A stretch of DNA of 64,000 nucleotides from a virus: positions 142,060 to 206,059 of the IMG/VR virus record IMGVR_UViG_3300046787_000286. One strand, 5' to 3'. Shown piece by piece: positions 31,510 to 38,969 of this stretch. Both the position numbers and the translations under genes were made by a program. The first letter of the stretch is position 1. Each line of letters opens with the position of its first letter. The notes below the pieces were generated by a model that made no database searches, was not told the origin of the DNA, and worked only from the letters and a program-made list of their open reading frames with translations.

Positions 31510-31538
31510 ATTATAGCAAATCGGGCAATTTTGGTCAA
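31510..31538 (-). promoter_or_regulatory. Sigma70-type early promoter
   Basis: TTGACC, 17-base spacer ending TTTGC, TATAAT. The TGA inside TTGACC is also the stop codon of the upstream gene (31535). Identical, spacer included, to the sites at 31778 and 60066. Confidence 0.92.
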
Positions 31539-31771
31539 CCAAATGCTTTAACTAATCCTGTGAGTCCAAGTCCCAAGGCCACAAGATTCACTGCCATTTG
31601 TGGTTTATTTGCAACACGAACAGTCCATGTCAGGAACAATATTGTGCCTACAAAAAATGCAAGAATATTGTAAGGATAGGCTGCAGGTCCCACAGCGTTG
31701 AGACTGTGCCCTGCTATGATAAACACAGCACCGGCCCACTGTAAAATTTCGTTTGTATCTAATTTCTTCAT
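31535..31771 (-). CDS. Small membrane protein, leaderless start
   Basis: 78 residues from MKKLDTNEILQWAGAVFIIA. Three hydrophobic stretches make it a small integral membrane protein with NPxxxN-like turns (YNILAFFVGTILFLTW). The promoter at 31778 predicts +1 on the A of this ATG. Its TGA stop lies in the -35 box of the next promoter. Unknown function. Confidence 0.65.
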   Translation of the reverse strand: MKKLDTNEILQWAGAVFIIAGHSLNAVGPAAYPYNILAFFVGTILFLTWTVRVANKPQMAVNLVALGLGLTGLVKAFG

Positions 31772-31777
31772 GTGTAT

Positions 31778-31806
31778 ATTATAGCAAATCGGGCAATTTT
31801 GGTCAA
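31778..31806 (-). promoter_or_regulatory. Sigma70-type early promoter, leaderless geometry
   Basis: TTGACC, 17-base spacer, TATAAT, six bases, ATG at 31771. Directly preceded by the terminator at 31808-31837. Confidence 0.92.
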
Positions 31807-31807
31807 C

Positions 31808-31837
31808 CAAAAAAATACCCCGCATTTCTGCAGGGTT
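31808..31837 (-). terminator. Intrinsic terminator
   Basis: Minus strand CCCTGCAG-(3)-ATGCGGGG then TATTTTTTTT; ends the 34.2-31.8 kb operon. Confidence 0.85.
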
Positions 31838-31854
31838 AATGTAACACTTGAGTA

Positions 31855-32064
31855 TTACTTTTTAAACTCGTGTTCCACGTAGTACTTGACTAGGCTTTGC
31901 TGGCACATAGTAATCAAGTCACCGTGGGAGTCCGGCACAATGAAACGATATGGGCATCGTCCCCAAGTGCCATGTTTTGTAAATTGCGAATACCAACGTC
32001 GATGTTCTTTGTTGGCAGGATCAAATACTGTCCAGGGACGGGCTTTGAAATGCAATACGCTCAT
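31855..32064 (-). CDS. Small conserved phage protein
   Basis: 69 residues, basic and aromatic (FTKHGTWGRCPYRFIVP). Conserved in T4-like phages as I recall, no function. Last gene before the terminator. Confidence 0.6.
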   Translation of the reverse strand: MSVLHFKARPWTVFDPANKEHRRWYSQFTKHGTWGRCPYRFIVPDSHGDLITMCQQSLVKYYVEHEFKK

Positions 32065-32072
32065 GCTACTCC

Positions 32073-32633
32073 TTAGTTGATTACAAGATGTTTAAAATAT
32101 TCAAAATGTTGTTCTAGTGTCCATGTTTCTGGGTCAATGGCGGTACCGTCATGTGTTTCAAACTTGGCCTCAAACACTTGACTGTATCGACGGAATGGCA
32201 ACCACATGTCTGGTGTATGACTTGCCCAACCTGCTTCCTTGAGTTGTGCATGTTTTGCACGGCTCAATTTCACCGTAGGAGCGTTCAGTGCTTGCTCTAC
32301 AGAGATAACACCGGCCAACAAAAGGTCACGGATACGTGCGGCAGGAATTAGATGCTCAAAATCTGTTTCTGCGTCTGCACCTTGCTCATGATAGTGAGCG
32401 CCCATGCTGTCACGTTGCTTGATGCAGTACTCGTGATATCGACGAAGTTTTTCGTCAATGTCGTTGCGAAGCTCTCGCAACAGTTGCTGATCATTGCGCA
32501 CAGCCTTGTATTCATCAACCAAGCGAGTTAGATGATTGGTACAGTGTTGAGACACAGTTTTGTATGTAGCAGTACTGCGTTGAGTCTTGCCGTACACAGG
32601 AGCAGTAAATTGTTGGAGAGATTCTTTTAACAT
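32073..32633 (-). CDS. Conserved phage protein, helical
   Basis: 186 residues with a long charged helical middle (LLRELRNDIDEKLRRYHEYC) and a C-terminal KLSRAKHAQLKEAGWASH. No domain recognised. It begins one base inside the HNH gene's stop (TAATG). Confidence 0.55.
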   Translation of the reverse strand: MLKESLQQFTAPVYGKTQRSTATYKTVSQHCTNHLTRLVDEYKAVRNDQQLLRELRNDIDEKLRRYHEYCIKQRDSMGAHYHEQGADAETDFEHLIPAARIRDLLLAGVISVEQALNAPTVKLSRAKHAQLKEAGWASHTPDMWLPFRRYSQVFEAKFETHDGTAIDPETWTLEQHFEYFKHLVIN

Positions 32634-33049
32634 TAGATAACCTCAAAAAGATTTGGGTCCAGGTCAACAACATTTGAATAACGATTGTGTTGATGCCCAC
32701 TGTCTACTGTTACACGAGCATGGCATACTCGGCACAAACATTCAATGTTACTAGGATCAGTATTCATCTTATTGCCATCAATGTGATTCACGTCAATTTG
32801 AGAAGGATGAGTAATTGTAGTAGTGCAAGCAAATCCATGATGCGTGTCTCGATTCTCGCAACCACGCTTTAATTTCCAAGCATCAAACTCTGCTTTACGA
32901 GCTCCTCGATGGTCAGGGCAAGCCTGCATCCATTTAAAGCCGGGTCCTCCGTGGTTTAACTTAGAATACTTTTTATGGTAAGATACAAGATTATTGCATC
33001 CATCCATGACACATTTTGGTGCCCAGTTCTTTGAAATAGTTGCCTTCAT
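32633..33049 (-). CDS. HNH homing endonuclease
   Basis: 138 residues from MKATISKNWAPKCVMDGC. The HNH core is VNHIDGNKMNTDPSNIECLC followed by RVCHA, with two zinc-binding Cys pairs around it. It fits the recombination-type homing enzymes of phages. It sits right after the ParB-like gene, with its ATG two bases past that stop, as a probable mobile insertion. Confidence 0.85.
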   Translation of the reverse strand: MKATISKNWAPKCVMDGCNNLVSYHKKYSKLNHGGPGFKWMQACPDHRGARKAEFDAWKLKRGCENRDTHHGFACTTTITHPSQIDVNHIDGNKMNTDPSNIECLCRVCHARVTVDSGHQHNRYSNVVDLDPNLFEVI

Positions 33050-33050
33050 G

Positions 33051-34097
33051 TTACGCCTCAGGGAAAAGACCGTCTGCAATATTGCCAGCCTCGACACCCA
33101 TTTTAGCACCTTCGCCGTGGTAGGGCAAGTTCAATGAGCCACCGTTGCGTAAATGCAACTCACGCAAGAAGTTTGCCATTGCGCTGGGCGCTGACCAAGT
33201 TGCACCTGGGTTCACGTGTTCCCACTGTACTTTGGCTTTGGCGTGGATCAAGGCACTTGACTTGAATGTGGGCTTGATGCTTTCCAGCAAAGTCTTCATC
33301 CAACCTGCAGGCAGTTTTTCGTTGGGGTTTGTGCTAGAGATGCGGTGCAACTCATACAAGCCAATAAAACAACCCTGATCAATTTCTTCTTGCAGTGGGA
33401 AAGTGTCTTTGATTGCGCTGAGAATGTTGAACAGCACTGTGCCGCTTTCGTCTACTTCGATGCCTTTTTGTGCATACTTAAAGTGACTCATAAAGTAGTC
33501 ATTGTCGCCACGCAGGTTGTCACTAGCACGAGAGCCTTTGTCTTGTAAGTCAATGCCGCAAGCATCAAATTGATCTTGCATTGTGCGAGCACGAACGTTT
33601 TTAATGTCACGGCTACCGTTTTTATAGCGCACCAGAGCATTACGATGCAAATCGCCAGGGCCTAAGCGTTTGACGCCGGTGTCGTTGAGCATTTCGAATG
33701 CATAACTTGCAAAGTTAGGGTCGTTAGTTTCCACCACAGCACAAGGAACTTCCGCAAAGCCCAGGATAGCCGAGGCAATAGTACGATGTTGACCATCATA
33801 TGTATCCGTTTGCTTTTTACCGTTCAGGCGGCATGCGCTTACAGGTGAGCAGATACGTGGATCCCACTTTTTCATGATGTTGATAATATGCTTGTGCAAT
33901 ACATCACGTTGAACTTCGTAGTCAATACTCAGTTCATCAATAGGAACCATTGCAGTATTAGGGAAGGCAAACTTGCTGGCTTTGGCTGCTGCTCGCCATG
34001 TATCGAGTTCTTTTTGTGTCACACCATAGTGTGCTTTGAGCTGGGCTTCAACTTCGCGAGCCACATCAATGAGTTTACGAGTAAGGCGTTTTGCCAT
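33051..34097 (-). CDS. ParB/sulfiredoxin-fold protein
   Basis: 348 residues. The N-terminal ~150 residues have the ParB/Srx nuclease-like order: VPIDELSIDYEVQRDVL, then TYDGQHRTIASAILG (the GxHR motif) and a VPCAVVE strand. The C-terminal half is helical and unknown. Phage relatives may act as nucleases, regulators or NTP-dependent DNA binders. Own promoter at 34174. Confidence 0.75.
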   Translation of the reverse strand: MAKRLTRKLIDVAREVEAQLKAHYGVTQKELDTWRAAAKASKFAFPNTAMVPIDELSIDYEVQRDVLHKHIINIMKKWDPRICSPVSACRLNGKKQTDTYDGQHRTIASAILGFAEVPCAVVETNDPNFASYAFEMLNDTGVKRLGPGDLHRNALVRYKNGSRDIKNVRARTMQDQFDACGIDLQDKGSRASDNLRGDNDYFMSHFKYAQKGIEVDESGTVLFNILSAIKDTFPLQEEIDQGCFIGLYELHRISSTNPNEKLPAGWMKTLLESIKPTFKSSALIHAKAKVQWEHVNPGATWSAPSAMANFLRELHLRNGGSLNLPYHGEGAKMGVEAGNIADGLFPEA

Positions 34098-34173
34098 GAT
34101 AATTTCCTTTTAAATGATGCACAATGCATCGGGTTGTAAGCTGCCTAGTACCATACTTGGCTTGCTTATGAGT

Positions 34174-34202
34174 ATTATATAGCAAATACCCTATGCTGTC
34201 AA
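34174..34202 (-). promoter_or_regulatory. Sigma70-type early promoter
   Basis: TTGACA, 17-base spacer, TATAAT; ~70-base leader to the ParB-like gene. Confidence 0.85.
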
Positions 34203-34219
34203 CCTCTAAATGTGTAGTA

Positions 34220-34582
34220 CTATCGTATTACACGTTCAGTAGTTTCTCTGTGGCTCACATACATGTGGCCAATACGTCGAATTGTGTCTGCGGCATTTTG
34301 CGGGTCTGCTTCGAACATATCACGTATGTGATCTTCGCTGATACCCGGTGTGGCAGTAATGATGTAGATTTCGTAGTTGCGTTGAGGATTGAAACGTGCT
34401 CGCAGTTCCCACATGTTGATGTTAGGCATTGCTGGTGGCTCAACCCCTTTTAGCAGTGCAAAGGTGGTGTCAGCAGGGTCGGGACATCGTGCCACGGCTT
34501 CAAGTCCGTTGCAGTCCCACATGATAGCGAACATGCCATTGCGGCGATCTTCTGCTTCTTCGTCGTCCCAGTCTTCAATCAT
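34220..34582 (-). CDS. Small conserved phage protein
   Basis: 120 residues from MIEDWDDEEAEDRR (ATGA overlap with the upstream gene). WELRARFNPQRNYEIYIITA and a DADP-type acidic C-terminus are notable. Unknown. Confidence 0.55.
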   Translation of the reverse strand: MIEDWDDEEAEDRRNGMFAIMWDCNGLEAVARCPDPADTTFALLKGVEPPAMPNINMWELRARFNPQRNYEIYIITATPGISEDHIRDMFEADPQNAADTIRRIGHMYVSHRETTERVIR

Positions 34583-34743
34583 TTTGGAACTCCAACTGCT
34601 ACACAATGTTGATCTCGCGGTAATGATTTTTCACAATGTTTAATTGCCTGCCGATACTTTTCAGCATCGGCAAACGGCATGGTGTGTAGTATAGAACAGA
34701 TAAAGAATCCCAACACAATGCACCACATGTTGTCTTTTGTCAT
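34579..34743 (-). CDS. Small exported or membrane protein
   Basis: 54 residues: MTKDNMWCIVLGFFICSILH is a signal-anchor-like helix, followed by AEKYRQAIKHCEKSLPRDQH. Both flanks overlap neighbours by ATGA. Two Cys in the exported part could form a disulfide. Unknown role. Confidence 0.65.
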   Translation of the reverse strand: MTKDNMWCIVLGFFICSILHTMPFADAEKYRQAIKHCEKSLPRDQHCVAVGVPK

Positions 34744-34964
34744 AACATGAACTTTTTCAATACTAAATTGGCTTCAGTAAGGTCTGAATCTTCAAGTGCA
34801 TCCAACAATTCTTGTTCCTGGATTATGTTTAGCAGTCGTGCGGCTTGAATGAGCTCAATTGCATACTTGATGTCGTCGCTGGGAAGGCTCATGGCCCAGG
34901 CGTCAAACTCCTGGTCCGAAAGACTCATGATAAAGTTTAGTTGATCTTGATCATACGGGTTCAT
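34740..34964 (-). CDS. Small acidic conserved phage protein
   Basis: 74 residues, acidic and helical (ELIQAARLLNIIQEQELLDA). Unknown. First gene after promoter 34991. Confidence 0.55.
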   Translation of the reverse strand: MNPYDQDQLNFIMSLSDQEFDAWAMSLPSDDIKYAIELIQAARLLNIIQEQELLDALEDSDLTEANLVLKKFML

Positions 34965-34990
34965 TGCTACACTCCTTAGAACATAGCCAT

Positions 34991-35019
34991 ATTATAGCAA
35001 ATGATTAATTAATGGTCAA
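34991..35019 (-). promoter_or_regulatory. Sigma70-type early promoter
   Basis: TTGACC, 17-base spacer ending TTTGC, TATAAT. The TGA of TTGACC is the stop codon of the upstream F-x-L-K-W gene. Confidence 0.88.
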
Positions 35020-35255
35020 CCGCCCCATTTTAGCAGAAAAGCACAGTAATCACGCTCGTTGTCGAAGTAAAATAGGTAGCGACCATCTGCGTGATCCGAA
35101 CTAACTTGTATCAATTGCCAACGCCATTCGCCTTGCATTTCTGATTCCTTGCACCAGGCGATCACTGAGTCCAGGCCGCCAAATGGTTGATGGATTTCGA
35201 CTGCATGTTTAAAACTATCTTTTGCTCTTACAACTAGGTTGTCTAAAACATTCAT
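35016..35255 (-). CDS. F-x-L-[RK]-W tail family member (outside array)
   Basis: 79 residues ending FDNERDYCAFLLKWGG, the same tail as the 45.5-49.6 kb array, with the family's upstream WC motif (VIAWCKESEM). It follows the S11 peptidase gene by ATGA overlap, and its stop lies within a promoter. Because the next gene has its own promoter and leader, the tail here is not needed as a ribosome site, so the protein itself must be under selection. Confidence 0.7.
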   Translation of the reverse strand: MNVLDNLVVRAKDSFKHAVEIHQPFGGLDSVIAWCKESEMQGEWRWQLIQVSSDHADGRYLFYFDNERDYCAFLLKWGG

Positions 35256-36076
35256 AAGTTAGGGGTTAGTTCCATTTCTGGTAGCTGGTTATCTATAACA
35301 TGATTATACATAACCTTCTCAACTGTGCGTATACGGTCTTGTTTTGTTTGGGACCCTAATACCACAATAATGTATTGTTGTTGCTTTTGTTCAACTACTA
35401 ATCCCAAACAAAAACCTGCTCGAGACGTGAATCCAGTTTTGCTCACAACAATGTTATCAAACTCAAACAGCAACGGAGAATTTGTATTTTTTAAATTTAC
35501 AGTTCTAACACGTTTTTTAAATTGAGCTTCAACAGCCACTTGCTTGCGTGTGGTTACTTCTTGAATAATCCAATATCCTGAAGCAGTTTCCATCATGCTA
35601 ACAACTTCTGTTGCTGTACTTATATTGTTAGCACTGAGGCCAGTAGGATCTTCGAATCGAGTGTTCTTCATGCCCCATTCACGGGCTTGTTGATTCATTG
35701 CTGCAATAAACGCAGATCTCCCGCCTGGGTAATCGTTTGCTAGTGTTTCAGCCGCAGCATTGTCCGATCTAACCAGCATGGCTTGTAGCAGTTGCCAGCG
35801 ATTATAAGTTTGTTTGGGCAAATGACTGCCCACACGACCATCTAACTTTAACCTGCGTTGTAGATTTTTATCGTAGTCCAACGCAACCATTGCGGTCATA
35901 ATTTTAGTCACTGATGCAATTGGGCGAACTGCATCTTTGTTATGCGAGTATTCAATACGATCTTTTGCCGAATTGTAAACAATTACACTGGGTTCTGCTT
36001 TTTGAACTCGAGGTTTTGCTACTGCTGTGCCTGCTACTAAAATTAGTGTTATGAAGAAATATTTTATTATGCCCAT
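35252..36076 (-). CDS. S11-family D-Ala-D-Ala peptidase (PBP7-like)
   Basis: 274 residues. Signal peptide MGIIKYFFITLILVAGTAVA. Active-site motifs are complete: SVTK (Ser55, Lys58), SDN (103-105) and KTG (212-214). The size matches the low-molecular-mass PBP7/PbpG class without the C-terminal anchor of DacA. It would trim or cut peptidoglycan cross-links in the periplasm, and could soften the wall for lysis or alter the wall against other phages. Unusual in a phage. Flanked on both sides by F-x-L-K-W family genes. Confidence 0.88.
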   Translation of the reverse strand: MGIIKYFFITLILVAGTAVAKPRVQKAEPSVIVYNSAKDRIEYSHNKDAVRPIASVTKIMTAMVALDYDKNLQRRLKLDGRVGSHLPKQTYNRWQLLQAMLVRSDNAAAETLANDYPGGRSAFIAAMNQQAREWGMKNTRFEDPTGLSANNISTATEVVSMMETASGYWIIQEVTTRKQVAVEAQFKKRVRTVNLKNTNSPLLFEFDNIVVSKTGFTSRAGFCLGLVVEQKQQQYIIVVLGSQTKQDRIRTVEKVMYNHVIDNQLPEMELTPNL

Positions 36077-36294
36077 TTTAACCTGTAAAAACTAGCCATA
36101 GCTGGATCTGCAAACTCAAATATAACTTGGCTATCAGATTCCGGGGTCGAGCTAAAACTATCGCTGTATTTAACGGGCTGAAATCTCCATGTATAATCCT
36201 GATCTACTACTAGACCTGTCCGATCCAGATCTATCTTTAATGCAATAGCTTCAGCAGCGGATAGTTTAGTAATAGTAAGAGAGTTCAGTGTCAA
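36067..36294 (-). CDS. F-x-L-[RK]-W tail family member, start uncertain
   Basis: About 75 residues; no ATG fits, and a TTG at 36294 (LTLNSLTITKLSAAEAIALK) is the best guess. The tail FADPAMASFYRLKWA matches the array family. The start lies inside the 3' end of the gamma-glutamylcyclotransferase-like gene and the stop overlaps the ATG of the peptidase gene. Reading frame confident, start not. Confidence 0.5.
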   Translation of the reverse strand: MTLNSLTITKLSAAEAIALKIDLDRTGLVVDQDYTWRFQPVKYSDSFSSTPESDSQVIFEFADPAMASFYRLKWA

Positions 36295-36682
36295 AATCTT
36301 GTACCAAATGATCAAACGGTTGATTGAAATATCTATACACAGAACGAATGTCATCCACATAACACTTGCTAGGGTTGCCTTCGCGAAAGGATGCCATTTC
36401 GTAAAAGAAAAACTTTTGCTTGCTTTGGCGCATTTGGCGCTTGGTGTAGTAAGATGGAAAACCTTCAAACGAATCCAGTGAGCGCTCGCATTCAGGAGTA
36501 ATATCCCACAGGATTCCCCAAACAGATTCGCCAGGGCTAGGCTCCACTGTTGCATGAGAGTAGAACTTTAGTTTCCAGCCTTGCAAAACAAACGGGCGTG
36601 GATTAGTGGCACCAGGGCAACGGCGTGCCATGCTAGCTTGACTCATATTTGCCCCGTAGGCAAAATACAATTTCTTGGTCAT
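36266..36682 (-). CDS. Gamma-glutamylcyclotransferase-like protein
   Basis: 138 residues of the GGCT/AIG2 fold. LYFAYGANMSQ carries the YGxN-type phosphate-binding loop; VWGILWDITPE and FEGFPSYYTKR supply the usual middle strands with the catalytic Glu position (SFEGF). Family members release 5-oxoproline from gamma-glutamyl amines or peptides. Role in infection unknown. Overlaps its upstream gene by ATGA. Confidence 0.78.
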   Translation of the reverse strand: MTKKLYFAYGANMSQASMARRCPGATNPRPFVLQGWKLKFYSHATVEPSPGESVWGILWDITPECERSLDSFEGFPSYYTKRQMRQSKQKFFFYEMASFREGNPSKCYVDDIRSVYRYFNQPFDHLVQDFDTELSYYY

Positions 36683-37374
36683 ACTAATCTTAAATTTCCC
36701 AGTTGTATGTAATTGAATCCTCGACGACCTTGCATGCCTTTGTAGTAAGCAGTGGCTGTGAATTCTCTAGGTGTTGTTAATACACTTTCTACTAGTGATC
36801 GTAATACGTCGTCGGACTTGGCTACCAGCTTGTAAAGATATGGGGATCCTTCTTGCTTTAACCAGTAATAGTAATACTCGCCGTTGCGACGACTTCGCAA
36901 CATTCTTTTATGCAAAGAGAACACACCCCGGAGTTCTTTGTTTACTGATACTTCCACGCTTTTGAATTCTGATACCATTTGATCAAGTGCAAGATCTTCT
37001 TCGTACAAATACGGTAGTCGATGCAACAAACCAATATCGTCTTTGGTATACTCGTGACAGCCTGTGGCAATAGCATAGAGCTTTTGTCTAAATGTTGTTT
37101 TAATTCCTGTGCCTTTAAGTGCAGCAAAGGTCATTTGACCAGCGTAGTATTTTCTCAACTCATTGGCACGAACTCTATCTTCATCTTGTGCAGTTGTGTT
37201 CTCCAAGTCGGTCCAGCGAATTCCTGTGTGCAACCAAATACGATAACTGGCCATTGCCAGTGCCACTGGATCGTCGGGCAGTTTCAGCGGCACTGATTCA
37301 GGCTTGGGTCGGTTTGCTAACCAAGCTCCAAAGTCAAACTCGTCGTTAGATTCTATAATATTCACAGTTGTCAT
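36679..37374 (-). CDS. Conserved phage protein
   Basis: 231 residues, unknown. Contains a helical region (AMASYRIWLHTGIRWTDLEN) and a basic C-terminal half (LHKRMLRSRRNGEYYYYWLK). Divergent from the NUMOD endonuclease gene; the intervening 44 bases hold the latter's late-type box. Confidence 0.55.
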   Translation of the reverse strand: MTTVNIIESNDEFDFGAWLANRPKPESVPLKLPDDPVALAMASYRIWLHTGIRWTDLENTTAQDEDRVRANELRKYYAGQMTFAALKGTGIKTTFRQKLYAIATGCHEYTKDDIGLLHRLPYLYEEDLALDQMVSEFKSVEVSVNKELRGVFSLHKRMLRSRRNGEYYYYWLKQEGSPYLYKLVAKSDDVLRSLVESVLTTPREFTATAYYKGMQGRRGFNYIQLGNLRLV

Positions 37375-37406
37375 GTTAATCCCATAGTCCTTTATACGTT
37401 AAAATC

Positions 37407-37413
37407 ATAAATA
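37407..37413 (+). promoter_or_regulatory. Late-promoter-like box, leaderless geometry
   Basis: ATAAATA on the plus strand, five bases, then ATG at 37419; predicted +1 is the A of the ATG. Confidence 0.55.
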
Positions 37414-37418
37414 AAAGT

Positions 37419-37988
37419 ATGATACCATACACATACTTGATCGGTTGGAGTAAAGAAAATAAATTTTATTACGGAGCGAGATGGGCAAAAAATTGCCACC
37501 CCTCTGATCTGTGGAAAACATACTTTACCTCTTCAACACATGTTAAAAAATATCGCAATCTCTACGGTGATCCTGATATTATTCAAATTAGAAAAACATT
37601 TAGTGACGTCGATCAGTGCAGAATTTATGAGCAAAAAACTCTACGTCGAATTAATGTATTATACAATAATAAATGGTTAAACAAGAACATAAACGGAAGA
37701 TTCCTTCCGTATGGTCCTCAAACAGAAGAACACAAAGCTGCGAGATCGATTGCCCTTAAAGGCCATGCACCAACATTCACTAGAAAACATTCAGCAGAAT
37801 CCTTAGAAAAAATGCGTTTAGCTCAACTTGGAAAACCTAAGTCTGCGGAGCATATCCTTGCTATGCGTAGCCGTCCTCAAGATACTGCGAAACTTGTTTG
37901 TCCACATTGTGGTAAAGAAGGCGATTATAAGAATATGAAACGTTGGCATATGGACAGGTGCAAACATCAATCCCAGAGGCCGGAATAA
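37419..37988 (+). CDS. NUMOD3 homing-endonuclease-like protein
   Basis: 189 residues. The N-terminus YTYLIGWSKENKFYYGARWA resembles the GIY-YIG-type segment of Seg-like enzymes. Two NUMOD3-like stretches follow (TFTRKHSAESLEKMRLAQLG and GKPKSAEHILAMRS). The C-terminus is a zinc-finger-like CPHCGKEG...HMDRCKH. Plus-strand gene among minus-strand ones, as expected for a selfish insertion. Its 3' end overlaps the 37967 gene by 22 bases. Confidence 0.75.
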   Translation: MIPYTYLIGWSKENKFYYGARWAKNCHPSDLWKTYFTSSTHVKKYRNLYGDPDIIQIRKTFSDVDQCRIYEQKTLRRINVLYNNKWLNKNINGRFLPYGPQTEEHKAARSIALKGHAPTFTRKHSAESLEKMRLAQLGKPKSAEHILAMRSRPQDTAKLVCPHCGKEGDYKNMKRWHMDRCKHQSQRPE

Positions 37989-38593
37989 TATTTTCCGAAC
38001 AATCGATATCCGTTTGCCTTACGTGCAGTGTGGGCATCTAGACCTGCACGATCAACTTTCATCTGGTTAATTTGTTGATTGAGACTGGCACCAGATTGAA
38101 CTCCGGAATGATCGTAAAACTGAGCATCATCGTCGTCTTTGAGTTTTTGTTCAAATGCCCAGATCATTTCGTCCATGATCCAGTTCCAGCGATCATGCAC
38201 AGTTTCGTCATCGTAATTGTTGTGAGGACCAGGTGCCACCTTGGGGTGCAGATGTTCAGGAGTATCTTCAAGGTCTGTCATGGGACTGCCATGTTTGGTA
38301 GCCTTGAGCTGCTTTAGCATAGGCACAATAATATGTGCCAGGGTATGATCCATGCTCCATGTGTCGTGGTAGTCGACCTTGACATATCTGAGGGGAGGAT
38401 GAATCCAATCCAAGAAGTCACGCAACTTTTCACAAACAGGCGCTAAACGAAGGGCCCACTTTTCAATCCAGGGATCATCTTCAAAACTTTCATTATCGTC
38501 GTCACGCGGAATCACTCGCCAAAAACACACACGCTGAAGGATAGTGTATGGCGAGATCCAGTGGTCGCGATAAGGTGATAGATATACTTTCAT
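37967..38593 (-). CDS. Conserved phage protein
   Basis: 208 residues. YLSPYRDHWISPYTILQ and WSMDHTLAHIIVPML, then HDRWNWIMDEMIWAFEQ, mark a family common in T4-like phages; no function known. Last gene of the 41.0-38.0 kb operon. Confidence 0.6.
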   Translation of the reverse strand: MKVYLSPYRDHWISPYTILQRVCFWRVIPRDDDNESFEDDPWIEKWALRLAPVCEKLRDFLDWIHPPLRYVKVDYHDTWSMDHTLAHIIVPMLKQLKATKHGSPMTDLEDTPEHLHPKVAPGPHNNYDDETVHDRWNWIMDEMIWAFEQKLKDDDDAQFYDHSGVQSGASLNQQINQMKVDRAGLDAHTARKANGYRLFGKYYSGLWD

Positions 38594-38829
38594 TTTACAG
38601 GTTGCATGCTTTCTGTTGTATAGTCAAGGAAATCGCCAGCTTCACTGCGGATAAAAGCAGCATGTGGATCGATAATTACTACTTCGCAATCGTGGTTGGT
38701 AATTTCGTAATCTGTAAACGAATGATCCTTGGACCCTTCGTGATATACACGAAACCAAATCTCGTTGTCAAGCCCGCGAATTAAAAATCCTCGTTGTCCG
38801 ATTGCGAGAGCTTCTTCCGTATTTCCCAT
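38590..38829 (-). CDS. Small conserved phage protein
   Basis: 79 residues, beta-rich (GFLIRGLDNEIWFRVYHEGS), acidic. Unknown. Its start lies in the 3' end of the AbrB-like gene. Confidence 0.55.
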   Translation of the reverse strand: MGNTEEALAIGQRGFLIRGLDNEIWFRVYHEGSKDHSFTDYEITNHDCEVVIIDPHAAFIRSEAGDFLDYTTESMQPVK

Positions 38830-38969
38830 GTACCGTCTCCTCTGTCATACCATTCTAAATTATCGCCAGGTTTCCAGCCCACTTCGTCTAGCATTTCCTG
38901 GGGAAAGGGAAGAATTAAATCTTCGCCTTCCTCTTCGATCATTACACTCCATGTTTTGACTTTTGTCAT
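38781..38969 (-). CDS. AbrB/SpoVT-like domain protein
   Basis: 62 residues. LILPFPQEMLDEVGWKPGD followed by LEWYDRGDGTWEIRK is the swapped-hairpin AbrB/MazE pattern (strand, helix, GD turn, strand). It would bind DNA as a dimer, either as a regulator or as an antitoxin-like protein. No toxin gene is adjacent. Coupled to the metallophosphoesterase by ATGA. Confidence 0.7.
   Translation of the reverse strand: MTKVKTWSVMIEEEGEDLILPFPQEMLDEVGWKPGDNLEWYDRGDGTWEIRKKLSQSDNEDF

Noticed and set aside
31500-31545. Open frames starting MVDQNCPICYNIH at several sites (31542, 50798)
   Set aside because: These residues are the translation of the repeated TTGACC...TATAAT promoter, not coding. The real starts lie downstream (31479, 50759).
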